DNA of 64,000 nucleotides from NCBI GenBank assembly GCA_000511875.1, contig AZIN01000001.1, forward strand, positions 1,681,332-1,745,331, in the 5' to 3' direction. The stretch's first letter is position 1; each line of letters begins with the position of its first letter. The DNA comes from Gammaproteobacteria bacterium MOLA455. GTDB taxonomy: Bacteria > Pseudomonadota > Gammaproteobacteria > Pseudomonadales > Porticoccaceae. Position numbers and translations under genes: made by a program. Below the pieces are notes generated by a model. That model was not told the origin of the DNA. It worked only from the letters and a program-made list of their open reading frames with translations, and made no database searches. Shown here piece by piece: positions 9,083-17,547 of the stretch.

Positions 9083-9667
9083 ATGAATAAAACCGCACTT
9101 ATTCCCATCGCCGAAGGAAGCGAAGAAATTGAGCTGGTAACCATTATTGACGTGCTTCGCAGGGCCGGAGTCGAGGTCACTGTGGCCAGTGCCAGCAGTG
9201 GCGATCAGTTGCAAATCTGCGCCTCAAGAGGAACTTATATTGTCGCCGATGTGATGTTAGATGCCTGCGCGAAAAAGCATTACGATTTAATCGCCGTGCC
9301 CGGTGGACTGCCCGGCTCAGAACATCTTGCCGAAAACCCAGTGTTGGATTCCTTACTGCGTGACCAGGCAGCTCAGAAAAAGTTGTTTGCTGGAATCTGT
9401 GCGGCGCCAGCACTGGTGCTGGCATCGAAGGGGTTGTTGCTGGATAAAACAGCTACCTGTCACCCAAGTTTTCAGAAATCACTCGAAGCCAAAGAGGTGG
9501 ATGGCGCTGCCCGAGTCGTTGTGGATGGCAACTGCATCACCAGTCAGGGGCCGGGCACTGCTCTGGACTTCGCTCTTGAACTGGTGGAACAGCTCTATGG
9601 CCTGGTCAAGCGAGAAGAGGTCAGCTCACCTATGGTTCTGACTACCACTCCTACCGCGTACTATTAG
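9083..9667 (+). CDS. yajL: DJ-1/YajL family protein
   Basis: This 194-residue protein of the DJ-1/PfpI superfamily closely follows YajL/ThiJ. The acidic motif EGSEEIE (Glu14/15) pairs with the nucleophile-elbow cysteine in GICAAPA (Cys106, the E. coli YajL numbering), and VPGGLPGSEHL carries the oxyanion region. YajL is described as an oxidative-stress chaperone; a deglycase activity has also been proposed but is disputed. AAAGGA precedes the ATG. The gene is divergent from the gshA operon across 74 bases and convergent with the RND permease gene. Confidence 0.93.
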   Translation: MNKTALIPIAEGSEEIELVTIIDVLRRAGVEVTVASASSGDQLQICASRGTYIVADVMLDACAKKHYDLIAVPGGLPGSEHLAENPVLDSLLRDQAAQKKLFAGICAAPALVLASKGLLLDKTATCHPSFQKSLEAKEVDGAARVVVDGNCITSQGPGTALDFALELVEQLYGLVKREEVSSPMVLTTTPTAYY

Positions 9668-9701
9668 CTTCTGAATTTTTAATACCAACAGGCACGATGA
9701 C

Positions 9702-12700
9702 TTAGGTGTCGCCCTCGGCACGTGAATTTTCAATTGGCTGCAGCATCTTCTTCTCCCAGCGGGCATTCAAATTTGCCCCTGAGAGATAGAGGCAGGGCAC
9801 AAAGACCAGTGTCACAACGGTTGCAAACAGCACACCAAATGCCAGAGAGGCAATCATTGGAATCAGGAAGCGCGCCTGCATGCTCGTCTCTAAGAGTATC
9901 GGAGCCAATCCAATAAAAGTTGTCAGTGAGGTTAGGACAATCGGTCGAAAACGCTCTTGCCCGGCGCGTACTAGCGCCTCTTTAACCACCAGACCCTCGG
10001 CGCGCAGTTGATTGATGCGATCGATTAAAACCAGGTTGTCATTGACCACCACCCCCGAGGCTGCCAGCACACCGAGATACGACAGAACACTGAAGTTTAG
10101 ACCCATAATAAGGTGCCCAAACACTGCGCCCATCATGCCGAAAGGGACTGCAGACAAGACCCCTAAAGGTTTTAAATAGGATTTGAATTCCACTGCCATC
10201 AGTATGTAAATCATTCCCAGGGCGAGAACAAATAACTTGGCGGCCGTGGCAAAGAATTCATCCTGCTCGGCGAGCTGTTCATCTTTATTGAGCACCACTT
10301 CAGGATAGAGTCGCTGTAACTCAGGGCCGATCTCTCCAAACAGGATCTGCGCCATTTCATCAACGGTTAATTTATTTGCGGTGGGTCGCGCGGACACTTT
10401 GACGCTGCGCTGGCGATCCTGCCGGTTAATGCGTGTGTAGCCGGGCACATAAGAGGTCTCGGCAACAGAGTAAAACGGTACTTCTGCACCACTGGGGGTG
10501 CGAATACGCATATTATCGAGACTGTCCACTTGGGAGCGATCCCGCTTTGGGTAGCGCACCATAACTCGAACATCATCGCGGCCCCTGGGCACACGCTGAG
10601 CTTCGGCGCCGTAAAAACCATGACGCACTTGGCGGGCAACATCTGCTAGTCCTATGCCAAAGTTGTTGCCGTAGGGAAGTAGGTTGATATCAATATCAGA
10701 GCGTCCAGAATGAATATCGTCGCGGATATTTCGCGCACCGGGAATATCACGCATACGCTGCTTAAGAAACTGTGCCGCGGCGGTGAGCTGATCGAGATTG
10801 TTCGAGGTCAGCACCCCGGTGATGCGTTCACCATTGCCGGGACCTGCCGCTGACGCATCCACATTAAAGGTCTTGGCCTGGGGTATCTCGCCAATCAGCT
10901 GCTGCCAGCGCTCGCCCACCAGTGTCGGACTCACCTGGCCACTCATATCCGGCTGCAGTTCAAGCGTCAAGCGGATAGTATCGCCGTACATAAATGACAG
11001 TTGATTGGCGACCAGGTTGTCTGTCGCGATTTGCGATTTGATAGCCGGGTCACTGGCCAATAATTTAGCCGCGCGCTCTGCTCTCTGGGTAATTTCTGCC
11101 TTGCCTTCGGCAGAATAGCCGTCCGGCATTTCAATGCGCATAGAGATAAAGTCCGAGGGCACATCGGGCATAAAACGTTGCTTGATATAGCCGGCGCTGA
11201 TCAACGTGATCGAGAGCACGAAGGCCAGACAAAATCCAATCAGAGTCAGGGCCCGCCAATCCAGAGCCTTCTGCAAAAAAGGGTTGTAGGTATTTTGGGC
11301 AAAACTGACCAGTCCATTGGCAAAGCTTTTCCTGATGTTGCGAACGGCTATACCGATCTTGGTGGTCGCGGGTTTTTCAGGTTTCATCTTGGCCAGATGG
11401 GATGGCAGGATCCAAAAGGATTCGATCAGTGAGAAAGACAGGGCAACCAGAGTTACCGCCGGGATCGCCCAGAGAAATTTGGGCCACATGCCAGGTAAAA
11501 ACAGCATCGGCAAAAACACAATCATTGTGCTCACCACGGCTAACAGCACCGGCTTGGAAACCGCCTGGGCACCCATTCGCGCCGCTGTGTCTCCGTCATA
11601 GCCGAGCTGTTGATGGCGGTAGATACTTTCGCCAACAATAATCGCGTCGTCGACAATAATACCGAGAATCAACAGGAACGAAAACATCGACAGCATATTC
11701 AGAGTCAGGCCAATACTCGGCAAGATCCACAGGGCACCCATATAGGCGATGGCTATACCAACAGCCACCCAAAATGCCAGCTGCGGACGCAGAAATAGCA
11801 TCAGCACCACAAACACCAGTATCAATCCACCGAAGGCATTCTTCGACAGCAGCGCCAGACGCCCAGAAAACATATTCGAGAAGTCTTTCCAGGTTTGCAG
11901 TTGCAGGCCTGGCGGTAGAAAGCTCGAGCCAGCATTAACATAGTCTTTCACCGCAGCAGTAGTGGCGACCACATTAGGATTATTACCCACCCGCACACCG
12001 AGGAAAATGGCGTTTGCACCATTGAACCTAGTGCGCAGATTGCGCTCTTCAAAGCCATCGATCACAGTGGCCACATCTTCAATTTTAATTTCAGTTCCAT
12101 CAGCGCGACTGGAAACAACAATCTGCTTAAAGTCCTCTTCGTAATAGGCCTGACCGCGGGTCTGAATCTGTATGTCACCGCTATTCGCGCGAATGGTTCC
12201 GGCGGGTAAATTTAGGGAAGACTGGCGCACTGCACTGACCACATCGTTAAATGAAATAGCGTAACGACGCATATTCATTTCCGATAACTCTATATCGATC
12301 TGCGGCTCTCGCACACCCCAGAGCTCGACAAAATCTACATCGGGCAGGGCGGCCAAATCGTCGCGAATACGCTGGCCGTATTCTCTCAGTACCGCCTCTC
12401 CAGCATCTCCGAACAGGGCTACGCGAATCACCTCATCGCGCATCTTCTGCTCACTGATCACCGCACGTTCGGCATCGCTGGGAAAGGTGATAATCGAATC
12501 TACCCGGGCCTTGATATCATTAATCATTTTAGTCATATCATAGCCGTCGGCGACTTCAACGGTGACCTTGCCGCTGCTCTGACGCGCCTGACTGCGAATA
12601 TGTTTAATGCCTTCTAGGGTATAGATAGCCTCTTCAATACGTACCACGATCTGCTCTTCCACTTCCCGCGGCCCAGCGCCGGGATAGGGCATGGAGATAT

Positions 12701-12839
12701 TGATCAGGTTGATGCCGGTGGAGGGGAATACTTCCTTACCCATGCCCAAACTACCGATAATGCCTGAGGCCAAGATCAGCAGCATCAGCAGATTTGCCGC
12801 AATTGGGTTGCGTACAAACCAGGCTATGGAACTGTTCAC
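9702..12839 (-). CDS. RND efflux pump inner-membrane permease (AcrB/HAE-1-like)
   Basis: This 1045-residue protein has the RND layout: TM1 at ~12-30, a large periplasmic loop, TM2-6, TM7 near 540, a second loop and TM8-12. The TM4 proton-relay pair Asp397-Asp398 is present in GIIVDDAIIVG. It starts with GTG, overlapping the adaptor stop by four bases (GTGA). It should export hydrophobic or amphiphilic compounds with the adaptor and an outer-membrane factor. No TolC-like gene or regulator lies alongside, so a shared TolC is presumed. The substrate is not predictable. Confidence 0.94.
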   Translation of the reverse strand: MNSSIAWFVRNPIAANLLMLLILASGIIGSLGMGKEVFPSTGINLINISMPYPGAGPREVEEQIVVRIEEAIYTLEGIKHIRSQARQSSGKVTVEVADGYDMTKMINDIKARVDSIITFPSDAERAVISEQKMRDEVIRVALFGDAGEAVLREYGQRIRDDLAALPDVDFVELWGVREPQIDIELSEMNMRRYAISFNDVVSAVRQSSLNLPAGTIRANSGDIQIQTRGQAYYEEDFKQIVVSSRADGTEIKIEDVATVIDGFEERNLRTRFNGANAIFLGVRVGNNPNVVATTAAVKDYVNAGSSFLPPGLQLQTWKDFSNMFSGRLALLSKNAFGGLILVFVVLMLFLRPQLAFWVAVGIAIAYMGALWILPSIGLTLNMLSMFSFLLILGIIVDDAIIVGESIYRHQQLGYDGDTAARMGAQAVSKPVLLAVVSTMIVFLPMLFLPGMWPKFLWAIPAVTLVALSFSLIESFWILPSHLAKMKPEKPATTKIGIAVRNIRKSFANGLVSFAQNTYNPFLQKALDWRALTLIGFCLAFVLSITLISAGYIKQRFMPDVPSDFISMRIEMPDGYSAEGKAEITQRAERAAKLLASDPAIKSQIATDNLVANQLSFMYGDTIRLTLELQPDMSGQVSPTLVGERWQQLIGEIPQAKTFNVDASAAGPGNGERITGVLTSNNLDQLTAAAQFLKQRMRDIPGARNIRDDIHSGRSDIDINLLPYGNNFGIGLADVARQVRHGFYGAEAQRVPRGRDDVRVMVRYPKRDRSQVDSLDNMRIRTPSGAEVPFYSVAETSYVPGYTRINRQDRQRSVKVSARPTANKLTVDEMAQILFGEIGPELQRLYPEVVLNKDEQLAEQDEFFATAAKLFVLALGMIYILMAVEFKSYLKPLGVLSAVPFGMMGAVFGHLIMGLNFSVLSYLGVLAASGVVVNDNLVLIDRINQLRAEGLVVKEALVRAGQERFRPIVLTSLTTFIGLAPILLETSMQARFLIPMIASLAFGVLFATVVTLVFVPCLYLSGANLNARWEKKMLQPIENSRAEGDT

Positions 12840-14020
12840 AAGAGGTCCGCGCTGTTTGATTGAGAGCTGGTGTCCACGCGCATGCCCGGTACGGGCAACG
12901 CAATGCGCGTGCCGACTATACGGGTGCCGGGTTGAATGCCGGTAGTTACCACTGAGTCAGTGTCCGATTGCACCAACGACAGAGAGGCAAAGCTGATTTC
13001 GTCATTGTCGTTTAGCACCAATATTTCATTGCCGCGATAAATAATGCTCTTCTGCAGTTCAAGCGCATTGGTTATCTGCCGGCCAGTAATCTCGGCCTCG
13101 ACAAACAGCCCGATACTAAGCGGCGGCCGATCACTATTGGGATCGGTTTTAAAGGGGTTTTGCACTTCTGCCACGGCGTAAGTCATACGGCTCTGAATAT
13201 CGATAGAGGCCTCGGTGCGTACAATTTTGCCCTGCCACTTATAGGTCTTGCCGCCGACATGTCGCTTTATCAACACGTCTGGATAGTTTGCGCTGCGAGC
13301 ATCTTCAAAGTTAATCGGCAGATCAATCAGAGCTGCCTGACGATCGCTTAGAGGCAGGCGTACTTCCACTACATCGGTGCTGTATAGTTTAGCGATCCGA
13401 GTTCCCGGAGTAATGTATTGACCAAGGTCGACAAAGGTCTGCCTGATACGTCCCTGGAATGGCGTTACGATGGTTGTGCGGCTGAGGTCGAGATTGGCTT
13501 TGTCGAGATCGGCGCGGGCTGATTCAAGAGCGGCTTCGGCAGATGCTAACTGTGGCGCACGCAAGAACAATGCATTGGCAGTATTGTCCCCAAGATCGCG
13601 CCATTCCCGTTTGGCCTGACGTGAGCGGCCTTTTTCCACAGCGACCTGCTCTTCGGCTTTGGCCACCTGCGCTTTGGCGCGGGTCACGGCAAACTGATAA
13701 TCGTTCGATTCCAGCTGGATTAAGTTGTCACCCTGTCGAAAAAAGCCGCCATTGGCATAGTTCTGATCAACGGCGACTACCTTGCCTGCCACCTGAGATA
13801 CCAGATCGATTTCCCGTTTCGGTGCGACAGTGCCCTGAGACGAAATGGTCGGGCGCAGAGTTTGCGGCGCGGCGTCAATTACCTCAACCAGCAGTAGTGG
13901 CGGTGGCTGGCGCTTAACTTTTTCGGGCTTAGGTTTGAGGGTTGCAATGCCGACAATAAATAAGATGCCCGCCACCAGTATGGCAACGGTTATTTTCCCT
14001 TGGCGGTTAAACAATGGCAT
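12836..14020 (-). CDS. RND efflux periplasmic adaptor (membrane fusion protein)
   Basis: This 394-residue HlyD/AcrA-type adaptor has an N-terminal membrane anchor at residues ~9-28 (ITVAILVAGILFIVGIATL) rather than a lipobox. A lipoyl half-motif, an alpha-hairpin rich in Ala/Lys/Glu (residues ~105-170) and the barrel segment TIVTPFQGRIRQTFVDLGQYI follow. It bridges the permease at 9702-12839 to an outer-membrane channel and is translationally coupled to it. It is the first gene of the pair, and no regulator is divergent from it. Confidence 0.93.
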   Translation of the reverse strand: MPLFNRQGKITVAILVAGILFIVGIATLKPKPEKVKRQPPPLLLVEVIDAAPQTLRPTISSQGTVAPKREIDLVSQVAGKVVAVDQNYANGGFFRQGDNLIQLESNDYQFAVTRAKAQVAKAEEQVAVEKGRSRQAKREWRDLGDNTANALFLRAPQLASAEAALESARADLDKANLDLSRTTIVTPFQGRIRQTFVDLGQYITPGTRIAKLYSTDVVEVRLPLSDRQAALIDLPINFEDARSANYPDVLIKRHVGGKTYKWQGKIVRTEASIDIQSRMTYAVAEVQNPFKTDPNSDRPPLSIGLFVEAEITGRQITNALELQKSIIYRGNEILVLNDNDEISFASLSLVQSDTDSVVTTGIQPGTRIVGTRIALPVPGMRVDTSSQSNSADLL

Positions 14021-14157
14021 TTATAGACCTATATATCATGACGAGAGTTTCGCCTTAAGCGCTCAACAACGCTGTGCAAGCAGGTTAGGTGACGATTGCC
14101 TCTGGAGACCGCAACCGCACAACTCAGTTTAATACGCGCTGACTAAATAGCTGGATG

Positions 14158-15441
14158 CTACCTATTCTGCTGTGGGCTACTGTACTCATCGCGATCCGAG
14201 ACTTCATTGAAGATATCTTCATTGAGCAGCCCCTCGCTTTTCGCCACTACGCTAGTGACCATGCCATCGCCGGTAACGTTGACTACGGTGCGCATCATAT
14301 CCAACAGGCGATCGACACCGATAATCAGGCCAATACCTTCCACAGGTAACCCCACCTGCTGCAGGACCATAGACAGCATAATCAAACCTACTCCCGGCAC
14401 ACCTGCGGTACCCACTGAGGCGAGAGTTGCCGTGGCAATCACCGCAAGATACTCAGTCATACCCAGATCCAGACCATAGGCTTGGGCGATAAATACGGTC
14501 GCCACACCCTGCATAATCGCAGTGCCATCCATATTGATGGTGGCGCCTAATGGCACTGTGAAGGAGGCGATAGAATTATCCACTCCAACGCGCTTTTCAA
14601 CCACATTTAGGGTGATTGGCATGGTGGCATTACTCGATGAAGTACTGAAAGCAAAGAGCATGGCCGGACGCATATTCTTGATTAAGGTCAGGGGATTTAA
14701 GCGGGTAAAGAAACTGAAAATACTGGTGTAGACCACCCCTGCATGGATCAGTAAAACCAGGGTAACAGTCATAAAGTAGAGTGCCAGATTAAAGATCGCG
14801 GTGAAGCCCTCTTGGGTGAAGAGCTTAGCCAGCAAGCAGAAGACACCAAAGGGTGCCAAGTGCATCAGTATAGTGACCATGCGCATAATCACTTCGTTAA
14901 ATGTCTGGAAGCCCACTAGGGTAGATTTTCCTGCAGTGCCAGCCTGCGTGATGGCCACGCCCACCAAAATAGCGAAGACAATTATTTGCAGCATATTGCC
15001 GTCAGACATGGCTTGGATTGGGTTGGTAGGGAATATACCAATCAATACTTCTTTAAAGGCCGGGGGAGTCGCTGCGACATAGCTGGCGGTTACGGAGGTA
15101 TCTATGCCCACACCTGGGTTAATAATGTTAGCCAGAGTCAGGGCAATAGTGATCGCCACTGCGGTAGTAAGCAGATAGAGGGCCAAGGTCTTAAGGGCGA
15201 TGCGCCCCATCTTGACGTTTTCACCCATAGCCGCAGAACCACAGACCAGTGAGACAAACACCAGAGGCACTACCAACAGCTTCAGTGAGGCAATAAAGAT
15301 ACGCCCGACCACATCAAATACATATTCCACCACCCAGGCGGTTAATGGTCCGGGACCACTGCCATCGCTGATCATATTGAGTATCAGACCAACGGCAATG
15401 CCAAGGGCCATGCCGAGAAGTATTTTTGATGAGAGTTGCAT
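14158..15441 (-). CDS. Dicarboxylate/amino acid:cation symporter (DAACS family)
   Basis: This 427-residue transporter of the glutamate/aspartate or C4-dicarboxylate symporter family has the serine-rich re-entrant loop FSTSSSNATMPI, the NMDGTA motif (here GATINMDGTAIMQG) and a second re-entrant loop ASVGTAGVPG, with about eight membrane helices. These features are diagnostic for GltP/DctA-type carriers driven by H+ or Na+. Substrate choice (glutamate/aspartate or dicarboxylate) cannot be settled by eye. It is monocistronic, with 137 bases to the RND adaptor start. Confidence 0.93.
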   Translation of the reverse strand: MQLSSKILLGMALGIAVGLILNMISDGSGPGPLTAWVVEYVFDVVGRIFIASLKLLVVPLVFVSLVCGSAAMGENVKMGRIALKTLALYLLTTAVAITIALTLANIINPGVGIDTSVTASYVAATPPAFKEVLIGIFPTNPIQAMSDGNMLQIIVFAILVGVAITQAGTAGKSTLVGFQTFNEVIMRMVTILMHLAPFGVFCLLAKLFTQEGFTAIFNLALYFMTVTLVLLIHAGVVYTSIFSFFTRLNPLTLIKNMRPAMLFAFSTSSSNATMPITLNVVEKRVGVDNSIASFTVPLGATINMDGTAIMQGVATVFIAQAYGLDLGMTEYLAVIATATLASVGTAGVPGVGLIMLSMVLQQVGLPVEGIGLIIGVDRLLDMMRTVVNVTGDGMVTSVVAKSEGLLNEDIFNEVSDRDEYSSPQQNR

Positions 15442-15523
15442 TGTTTAATTCCTAGCTTAATTATTTTTCTCTCGCATTAATCGGCGAAGAGTTTGGCCTC
15501 TATCTATTGTACTGTTTAGCAGG

Positions 15524-16858
15524 CTATCGATTATTCGTTATCCAAGCCAAAAAACGAAGCTTGAATTCGGGAACTCGCCAAACCAATAGCACTAAGAATA
15601 GCAAATTGGCCGCCGACATCAGGGCAAAAAATTGCGGGATACTCATCTGCACAATACTCAGACAAACAATACCCATTAATGCGCCGGAAACCATAAAGAG
15701 GGCATTAAACACATTGTTGGCAGCTATCACTCGCGCCCGCTTATGGCTCTCGGTGCGAGATTGCACCATGGCGTACAAAGGCACGATAAACATGCCGCCA
15801 AACATACCGATGGCCATCAGGTCGACAAATATCCTCAGGCCGCCACTGAGGCTGAAAAATTGCACGGGCATCACTGCACTTATTGCCGCATTGGCCAGCT
15901 GATAATTGGTTGAGGCAAAAAACAGATCGGCACTAAACAGGGTTAAGCCAATGGCGCCAAAGGGAATCAGTCCCGGTTCAACCTGAGGGCCAGAAATTTT
16001 AGCGCAGAGCAGTGAACCAATGGCTACACCCACAATAAAGGCGCCTAAAAGCACTGATATTAAAGTGGCATGGCCCTGCAGCACGGCCACGGCAAAATTG
16101 GGCACCTGAGTTAAAAAGCTGCCGCCAAATAACCAAAACCAGGATATGCCCATAATGCAGTAGAACACCGTCATATTGTTACGTGCCAAACGAATATTGC
16201 GCACCGCGTCGGCAATCGGGTTGAGGCTTATGCGAATGTCGCCACCTTCTGATGGCGCATCGGGAATTGCGCAGCTGGCGCGCCAGCCGATGAAGGCCAG
16301 CATCATCGCGGTAGCTCCAACCAACAGCGTGCCACCCTCGTAGCTGACCAGCCAGGCGCCCAATAAGGTGCCAATCAAAATTGAGGTGAAGGTTCCCATG
16401 CCAACCTGGGCATTGCCCGCCATCAGTTCTTCAGTGGTCAGATGCTGCGGAATAATCGAATACTTAATCGGCCCAAAAAACGCCGACTGCACGCCGAGTA
16501 AAAATAATACCCCGAGCATCAAGTTAATATTGCTGCTGTAAAGGGCATAGCTGCCGGTGAGCATAATCAGAATTTCGGCGAACTTAATCCGCCTTATCAG
16601 CCAAGCCTTGTCGCATTTGTCTGCCAGCTGGCCAGCAGTGGTGGAGAATAAAAAGAACGGCAGGATAAACAGGCCGGCGGCCAAATTGGTGAGGAAGTTA
16701 GTGTTGCTATCAGAAGCGGAGATGCCGCTGCTAACAATAATCACCAGCAGCGCATTTTTAAACAGATTGTCATTCAGTGCGCCGAGAAACTGAGTAATAA
16801 AGAAGGGCAGAAAACGCTTTTGGCCAAACAGATAGAACTGACCCTGTTGTTTATTCAC
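15524..16858 (-). CDS. MFS transporter related to lysophospholipid transporter LplT
   Basis: This 444-residue major facilitator protein has 12 predicted helices. Its N-terminus FLPFFITQFLGALNDNLFKNAL matches the MFS subgroup that includes LplT and the transporter half of Aas-like fusions. No acyltransferase or acyl-ACP synthetase domain is fused or adjacent, so a role in lysophospholipid flipping is only suggested. Translation starts with GTG, with CAGGG upstream. It stands alone between the symporter and the GFA gene. Confidence 0.8.
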   Translation of the reverse strand: MNKQQGQFYLFGQKRFLPFFITQFLGALNDNLFKNALLVIIVSSGISASDSNTNFLTNLAAGLFILPFFLFSTTAGQLADKCDKAWLIRRIKFAEILIMLTGSYALYSSNINLMLGVLFLLGVQSAFFGPIKYSIIPQHLTTEELMAGNAQVGMGTFTSILIGTLLGAWLVSYEGGTLLVGATAMMLAFIGWRASCAIPDAPSEGGDIRISLNPIADAVRNIRLARNNMTVFYCIMGISWFWLFGGSFLTQVPNFAVAVLQGHATLISVLLGAFIVGVAIGSLLCAKISGPQVEPGLIPFGAIGLTLFSADLFFASTNYQLANAAISAVMPVQFFSLSGGLRIFVDLMAIGMFGGMFIVPLYAMVQSRTESHKRARVIAANNVFNALFMVSGALMGIVCLSIVQMSIPQFFALMSAANLLFLVLLVWRVPEFKLRFLAWITNNR

Positions 16859-16915
16859 AGTTATACCCTGTTTATTATTGTTTTGAGGTGGATGACGTCT
16901 GCGGCCAGCATACTA

Positions 16916-17317
16916 CTATTCGTCTTCACGAGACAGGTGCGCCAGAGTCCCAGCATTCTGTTCCCAGTTCTGACCGTCAAACACATCTACCATTATAGAC
17001 TCAACATGGGCGCGGTCGAGACAGCGCAGGTTGACACTAAAGCCATCCGGATTAGAGCGCGGCGTGTAAAAGGGCTTGATGCCGCAGTGTCTGCAAAATG
17101 TGTGCTGAGCGGCACCTGTATTAAAGGTATAGGTCGTAATAGCATCTTCGCCGCAGAGCAGTCGAAACTTAGATGCCGGCACAATCATCTGATCACCGCC
17201 ACTCATATAGCAGATCGAACAGTTGCAGGCGTGAGCATGCAGCTGACTGGGGGCGTCAATTTCAAATTTGACCGCGCCGCAGTGACAGGCGCCTTGATGG
17301 ATCTTTAGTTCAGGCAT
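16916..17317 (-). CDS. GFA/CENP-V fold zinc-binding protein
   Basis: This 133-residue protein has the cysteine layout of the GFA (formaldehyde-activating enzyme-like) fold: C11-H-C13 in GACHCGAVKF, C31-N-C33-S-I-C36, and a later FCRHCGIKPFY. These bind zinc. Many family members have unknown substrates, and the glutathione-formaldehyde link is doubtful for most. An upstream in-frame start at 17374 would add 19 residues, but the ATG at 17317 has AGGAG about seven bases upstream and begins the conserved domain. Confidence 0.88.
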   Translation of the reverse strand: MPELKIHQGACHCGAVKFEIDAPSQLHAHACNCSICYMSGGDQMIVPASKFRLLCGEDAITTYTFNTGAAQHTFCRHCGIKPFYTPRSNPDGFSVNLRCLDRAHVESIMVDVFDGQNWEQNAGTLAHLSREDE

Positions 17318-17547
17318 GGTGTTTCTCCTAGGCTCTAGCTTTATCGCGCCGAGTATACAGTCTATCTTTGCCATGCAGTCATTCTGGCTAATCTGAGATT
17401 CTGCAGTACGACTTATCAGTCACAGTTAAAACTAAACAGGTAGCTTTTCAAAAAAATCCTGTGTTATGGTACCAGGCGGCCGTAATAAAAGGCCCTAAAA
17501 ATAGCAAAAAAAAACATCCCACAATTCCAATATCTCGGGGGAGATTT